Origin: Caulobacteraceae bacterium
GTDB taxonomy: Bacteria; Pseudomonadota; Alphaproteobacteria; Caulobacterales; Caulobacteraceae
Reading direction: 5' to 3'
Assembly (NCBI GenBank): GCA_947456005.1
Contig: CANGRP010000014.1
Location: 1 to 18,120 of the forward strand
Length of the DNA: 18,120 nt
The notes under the pieces are model-generated. The model was not told the DNA's origin. It searched no databases and worked only from the letters and a program-made list of their open reading frames with translations. This document shows, piece by piece, positions 14,525 to 18,120 of this stretch. Within the stretch, counting starts at the first letter, position 1; each line of letters opens with the position of its first letter. Both the position numbers and the translations under genes were made by a program.

Positions 14525-16303
14525 ATGAACGCTCAGGCTGATCCGGACCGGCTGTCCAGCCGCGAGATCCTCGCCAGGACCTGGCGTGTCTACCTTGCGC
14601 CCCGCTGGCCAGGCCTCGCCCTCGCGGGGCTCGCCGCCGTCGTGGTCGCTATTCTGAGCGCCAAGCTGGTCCAGATCCTGGAGCCGGCGATTAATGACCT
14701 TCTGGGAACGCCCAAGCCGGGCGCCCTGCTGGTGATCCCCCTGACGATCGCCGGCCTCGCCATTGCCCGCGGTCTCGCCCAGGTCCTCCAGGCCACCCTC
14801 GTGAACCGGATCGGCAACGCCGTCGTGGGCGATGTCCAGGTCCAGCTCTTCGGCAGGCTGGTCCGGGCGGACCTGGCCCGGCTGCGCTCACAGCATTCGG
14901 GATCCTTCGTCTCCTCGGTCCTCTATGACGCCGGTCTGATCCGCGAGGCGGCGACCGCAGGCGTGATCAACTACACCCAGCACGCCCTGACCGTCGTCGG
15001 GGCGGTCAGCGTGATGGTTTCCAACGACCTGGTCCTCTCCCTCGCCTTGATTGTCGCCGCCCCGGTCGCAAGCCTGATCATGCGCCGCTACGCCCGAAGA
15101 TCCTCAAGGGCTGCCCAGGGCGCCATGGTGGAGACCTCAGCCCTGTCCACCGCCATCATGGAGAGCCTGGACGGCGTACGGGTGGTCAAGATCGAGAACC
15201 GGGAGGCCTTCGAAGAATCCCGGGTCGCTGAAGTGGTGCACCGCCGGCAGGCTTTCCTGGTCAGGGGCGCCAACGCCAGGGCCCGCGCCGCGCCGGCCAC
15301 CGAGACCCTGATGACCCTGATCACGGCCGCGGTCATGGCCTGGGCGGGCGTGCGGTCGCAGGACGGCGGAATGAATCCCGGCGCCTTCGTGGCCTTCATC
15401 GGCGCCCTGGCCCTCGCCTCCCAGTCCCTGCGCCAGCTGGCCAACCTTCAGACCGTGTTCTCGGAAGGCCTGTCCGCCGCCCGCCGCCTCTATGCAGCCC
15501 TCGACGTCGAGCCCGAGGTGGGCGACCGACCAGGCGCCATCGAGACGCCCCGGGGCGAGGGCCGGGTGTCTTTCGAGGCGGTCCGCTTCGCCTATGGGGA
15601 GGGCCCCGAAGTTCTCTCGGGCGTCAGCCTGACAGTTGAGCGGGGAGAGACCGTGGCCCTGGTCGGGCCCTCCGGCGGGGGCAAGTCCACCCTGCTGAAC
15701 CTGATCCCGCGCTTCTACGACGTGACCGGGGGCCGGGTGACCCTGGACGGGCGCGACGTGCGCGACCTGACCCTGGCCTCACTCCGGCGGCGGATCGCTC
15801 TGGTCACCCAGGAACCCTTCCTCTTCGACGACACGCTCCGCGCCAACATCGCTTATGCGCGTCCAGAGGCCTCGCAGGACGAGATCGAGGCCGCCGCCCG
15901 GGCCGCCGCCGCCCATGACTTCATCCTGGCCCTGCCCCAGGGCTACGACACGCCCGCCGGAGAGGCGGGCCTGAGGCTATCGGGGGGCCAGCGGCAGCGT
16001 ATCGCGATCGCTCGGGCCTTCCTCAAGGATGCGCCCATCCTGCTCCTCGACGAGGCGACCAGCGCCCTGGACGTGGAGAGCGAGGCCCAGGTCCAGGCCG
16101 CCCTGGCCAGGCTCATGGAGGGCCGGACCACGCTTCTGGTGGCCCACCGCCTGTCCACGGTCCGGAACGCCGACCGCATCTATGTGCTGGACCAGGGACG
16201 GATCGCCGAGAGCGGGACACACGACACACTGGTCGCCGCGGGCGGCGTATACGCCCGCCTTGTCGGCGCCGGCGACCTCGAGACCCTGGAGGGGCCCGCA
16301 TGA
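14525..16303 (+). CDS. msbA: Lipid A export ABC transporter, permease/ATPase (MsbA)
   Basis: A 592-residue half-transporter of the inner membrane that would flip lipid A-core to the periplasmic face as a homodimer. Membrane segments fill about residues 28-310. The ATPase domain has Walker A GPSGGGKST (381-389), Q-loop TQEPFLFDD, signature LSGGQRQR (485-492), Walker B ILLLDEATSALD (505-516) and switch histidine H541 in VAHRLST. The lipid A role is inferred mainly from context: the next gene overlaps by four bases and is an LpxJ-type acyltransferase, and waaA follows in the same operon. A general MDR-type exporter cannot be excluded from sequence alone. No strong ribosome site precedes the ATG. 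Confidence 0.88.
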   Translation: MNAQADPDRLSSREILARTWRVYLAPRWPGLALAGLAAVVVAILSAKLVQILEPAINDLLGTPKPGALLVIPLTIAGLAIARGLAQVLQATLVNRIGNAVVGDVQVQLFGRLVRADLARLRSQHSGSFVSSVLYDAGLIREAATAGVINYTQHALTVVGAVSVMVSNDLVLSLALIVAAPVASLIMRRYARRSSRAAQGAMVETSALSTAIMESLDGVRVVKIENREAFEESRVAEVVHRRQAFLVRGANARARAAPATETLMTLITAAVMAWAGVRSQDGGMNPGAFVAFIGALALASQSLRQLANLQTVFSEGLSAARRLYAALDVEPEVGDRPGAIETPRGEGRVSFEAVRFAYGEGPEVLSGVSLTVERGETVALVGPSGGGKSTLLNLIPRFYDVTGGRVTLDGRDVRDLTLASLRRRIALVTQEPFLFDDTLRANIAYARPEASQDEIEAAARAAAAHDFILALPQGYDTPAGEAGLRLSGGQRQRIAIARAFLKDAPILLLDEATSALDVESEAQVQAALARLMEGRTTLLVAHRLSTVRNADRIYVLDQGRIAESGTHDTLVAAGGVYARLVGAGDLETLEGPA

Positions 16304-17028
16304 AAGGGCTCCTGCGCAGGCCCGGGGTTCAGGCCGTCCTGGGACGGATGCTCGCCGGCTACTTGATCCTGATCCGACGCACCACGCGCTGGCGGCATGA
16401 GGGCCTGGAGGCCCTGGAGCCTATGTTCGCTTCAGGCCAGGGCGCCATCGGCCTGTTCTGGCACGGCCGCATCCCCATCTGCCTGGGCATGGCTGCGACC
16501 TGGTGGCGGAAGGACAGCCGGCGCTGCCTGGTGTCCCCCTCCTCCGACGGAGAGTTTGTGGCCCTTGCCCTGGAGTACGCCGGCTTCCCCGCCATCCGCA
16601 TGTCGACCGCCAAGAAGGGCGACTCGGCCAAGGCGCGGGCCGCTGTGGCGGCCTTCCGGGAGGCGGTCCAGCATGTGGCCGGCGGCGGCGTGCTGATCAT
16701 CACCCCGGATGGGCCGCGGGGGCCGAACGAAGAGATCGCCGCGGGCGCCCTGCAGATCGCCAAGCGTACGGGCGCGCCCATCTTCCTCACCGGCCTTGCG
16801 GTCTCCCCGTCCATTCAGTTGGAGAGCCTCTGGGACCGCGCCATGGTCGCCGCGCCCTTTGGCCGTGGGGTCTGCATCTGGGAGGGGCCCTTCCACGTTC
16901 CCGCCGACGCCGGCGAGGCCGAGATCGACGCGCTGAGGGCAGACTGGTCCGCACGGCTGTCGGCCGCCACCCGCCGGGCGGAATCCCTTATGGCGCGCGC
17001 ATCGGTTGATCCGGCGTCGGGTGGGTGA
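16300..17028 (+). CDS. DUF374 acyltransferase, LpxJ family (lipid A late acyltransferase)
   Basis: A 242-residue protein of the DUF374 / lysophospholipid acyltransferase-like family. Landmarks are FWHGRIPI (53-60), LVSPSSDGEFVA (77-88) and LIITPDGPRGPN (132-143). The first 25 residues are a weak membrane anchor. The Helicobacter member, LpxJ, adds a secondary acyl chain to lipid A, with a substrate preference different from that of LpxL/LpxM; the family is widespread in alpha- and epsilonproteobacteria. That role fits the neighbours here (msbA before, waaA after), but acyl donor and position are unknown. Its ATG overlaps the msbA stop (ATGA at 16300-16303), so translation is coupled. Confidence 0.87.
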   Translation: MKGLLRRPGVQAVLGRMLAGYLILIRRTTRWRHEGLEALEPMFASGQGAIGLFWHGRIPICLGMAATWWRKDSRRCLVSPSSDGEFVALALEYAGFPAIRMSTAKKGDSAKARAAVAAFREAVQHVAGGGVLIITPDGPRGPNEEIAAGALQIAKRTGAPIFLTGLAVSPSIQLESLWDRAMVAAPFGRGVCIWEGPFHVPADAGEAEIDALRADWSARLSAATRRAESLMARASVDPASGG

Positions 17029-17040
17029 GACACAGGGGCC

Positions 17041-18066
17041 ATGCCGCACGATCACGCCCACCACGACCGGGATAAGGCGCACGGCCATGATCACGCGGGG
17101 CCGGACGCCTGGCGCGGGCCCCACCCACATCCCCACCATGGACACGCTCATCACGGCCACGGCCATCACGGGCATGGCCATCACGGGCACCTTCCCAAGG
17201 ACTTTGGCGGCGCCTTCGCCCTCGGAATCCTCCTTAACGCCGGGTTTGTCGCGGTGGAGGCCGGGGTTGGGATCGTCTCTGGGTCGCTCGCCCTCCTGGC
17301 GGACGCCGGACACAACGCCGCCGACGTCCTGGCCCTGATCCTCGCTTGGGGCGCCACAGTCCTGGCGCGCCGTCGCCCTGGCGCACGGCACACCTATGGC
17401 CTTAGCAAGGCCACCATCATGGCCTCGGTGACCAATGGCATCCTGCTGGTCGCCGCTGTAGGCGCGATAGGTTGGGAGGCCGTCCAGAGGATCGCCTCCC
17501 CCAGCCCGGTCGCCGCCGGACCCGTTCTGATCACCGCCGCCATCGGCGTGGTCATCAACACCCTGACCGCCCTTCTCTTCCTGCGCGGCCAGCATGACCT
17601 CAACGTCCGGGGCGCCTTCCTGCACATGATCGCCGACGCGGCCGTCTCGGCCGCCGTGGTGGTCTCGGCCGGCCTCATGCTTCTGACCGGCGGCCTAGAG
17701 TGGCTGGATCCCGTCCTCAGCCTGGTCATCGTGGCGGTCATCCTGTCCGGCGCCTGGGGACTGCTGAGGGACTCCGCCGCCATGGCCATGGACGCCGCGC
17801 CGCCGGGGATCGACGTGACCCAGGTCCGGGCCTGGCTCGCCGCCCGGCCCGGGGTGGCTGAGGTCCACGACCTTCACGTCTGGTCCCTCTCGACCACCCG
17901 CACCGCCCTCACCGCCCACCTGGTCCGGCCCGAGGGAGGATCGTCCGACGCCTTCCTCGCCGAGACTGCCCGCGGCCTTGAGGAGACCTTCGGGATCGAC
18001 CACGCCACGCTCCAGGTCGAGACGGGCGAGCTGGACTGCGAACTCGCGCCCGACGAGGTGGTGTGA
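17041..18066 (+). CDS. Cation diffusion facilitator (CDF) zinc exporter with His-rich N-terminus
   Basis: A 341-residue inner-membrane metal/proton antiporter of the CzcD/ZitB type. The first 50 residues hold 21 histidines, including four HHGHx repeats (32-51), probably a cytoplasmic zinc-binding tail. Six hydrophobic segments follow. The transport site is HNAAD (91-95) in the second and HMIAD (195-199) in the fifth; the HxxxD form of the first motif favours zinc. VHDLHVWSLSTTRTALTAHLV (275-295) is the C-terminal dimer domain. AGGGG sits just before the ATG, 12 bases after the acyltransferase stop. The end of the gene overlaps the next start (GTGA, 18063-18066), so the exporter is embedded in a Kdo/lipid A operon. 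No metal-responsive regulator gene is near. Confidence 0.95.
   Translation: MPHDHAHHDRDKAHGHDHAGPDAWRGPHPHPHHGHAHHGHGHHGHGHHGHLPKDFGGAFALGILLNAGFVAVEAGVGIVSGSLALLADAGHNAADVLALILAWGATVLARRRPGARHTYGLSKATIMASVTNGILLVAAVGAIGWEAVQRIASPSPVAAGPVLITAAIGVVINTLTALLFLRGQHDLNVRGAFLHMIADAAVSAAVVVSAGLMLLTGGLEWLDPVLSLVIVAVILSGAWGLLRDSAAMAMDAAPPGIDVTQVRAWLAARPGVAEVHDLHVWSLSTTRTALTAHLVRPEGGSSDAFLAETARGLEETFGIDHATLQVETGELDCELAPDEVV
17134..17193 (+). repeat. Four 15-base tandem repeats encoding HHGHx
   Basis: Four copies of a degenerate 15-base unit encode HHGHA, HHGHG, HHGHG and HHGHL in the CDF exporter. Copies differ mostly at third codon positions (cat/cac, ggc/ggg), suggesting that the protein repeat is selected. 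Such tracts can expand or shrink by slippage. Confidence 0.85.
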
Positions 18067-18120
18067 CCCTCCCTCTCGCCCTCTACAGCCTCCTTGCGGG
18101 CCTGGCGGAATCCTTTGCGC
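18063..18120 (+). CDS. waaA: Start of 3-deoxy-D-manno-octulosonic acid transferase WaaA (cut by window edge)
   Basis: From a GTG at 18063 the frame is open to the end of the window and reads VTLPLALYSLLAGLAESFA. This hydrophobic start resembles the membrane-anchoring N-terminus of WaaA (KdtA), which moves Kdo from CMP-Kdo to lipid A precursor. The GTG overlaps the CDF stop as GTGA, which is good evidence for a real coupled start. With only 19 residues visible, the assignment rests largely on gene order (DUF4170, msbA, LpxJ-type acyltransferase, then waaA and lpxK in many alphaproteobacteria). Confidence 0.6.
   Translation, partial: MTLPLALYSLLAGLAESFA

Noticed and set aside
17134..17193. Short tandem repeats as a CRISPR-like or regulatory array
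   Set aside because: The repeats are in frame, code for a His/Gly tail common in zinc exporters and have no spacers.
16432..17625. 397-codon open frame on the minus strand opposite the acyltransferase and CDF genes
   Set aside because: It is the mirror image of two clear plus-strand genes and has low-complexity Gly/Asp/Val composition with no motif.

Overview
The window is a gene-dense, very GC-rich stretch of chromosome from an alphaproteobacterium, most likely in the Caulobacterales (Caulobacter / Phenylobacterium / Brevundimonas type). This is inferred from the codon bias, from typically alphaproteobacterial families (DUF4170, a DUF374/LpxJ-type acyltransferase, an HCKSGADRAG phosphatase, METTL20-like methyltransferase) and from possible promoter elements that resemble the Caulobacter housekeeping consensus. 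I see no rRNA, tRNA, CRISPR array, insertion sequence or phage gene, and no change in base composition that would suggest an island. No stretch longer than 300 bases lacks a gene; the longest gap is 275 bases (2958-3232).

Left part (1-3232). The end of a YcaQ-type DNA glycosylase (+) meets an FkbM-like methyltransferase (-) tail to tail, the two sharing one CTAG as both stop codons. Upstream of the methyltransferase on the minus strand is a full-length ABC exporter (permease fused to ATPase). A 275-base divergent promoter region follows, carrying a two-level inverted repeat.

Middle part (3233-11118). Seven genes run on the plus strand with short gaps: ubiA (ubiquinone prenyltransferase), a cytochrome P450, an OmpA-family outer-membrane lipoprotein, a fatty acid desaturase, a METTL20-like lysine methyltransferase (ATGA overlap with the desaturase), a secreted trypsin-like protease with an unrecognised N-terminal domain, and a gamma-glutamyltransferase with a Tat-like signal. 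Most act at the membrane or in the envelope. They look like a run of housekeeping and accessory envelope genes, not one pathway.

Right part (11119-18120). A small Phd/YefM-like orphan protein (-) faces the ggt gene. After it come a MAPEG membrane protein and pmbA/tldE (+). The last segment is a lipid A / Kdo locus: DUF4170 protein, an inverted phosphatase gene, then a tightly coupled plus-strand operon msbA - DUF374 acyltransferase (LpxJ family) - CDF zinc exporter - waaA, with waaA cut off by the window edge. Stop/start overlaps (ATGA at 16300, GTGA at 18063) imply translational coupling. The CDF zinc exporter inside this lipid A/Kdo operon and the protease with the unknown N-terminal domain are the most unusual items. 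I found no clear evidence for a wholly new system.
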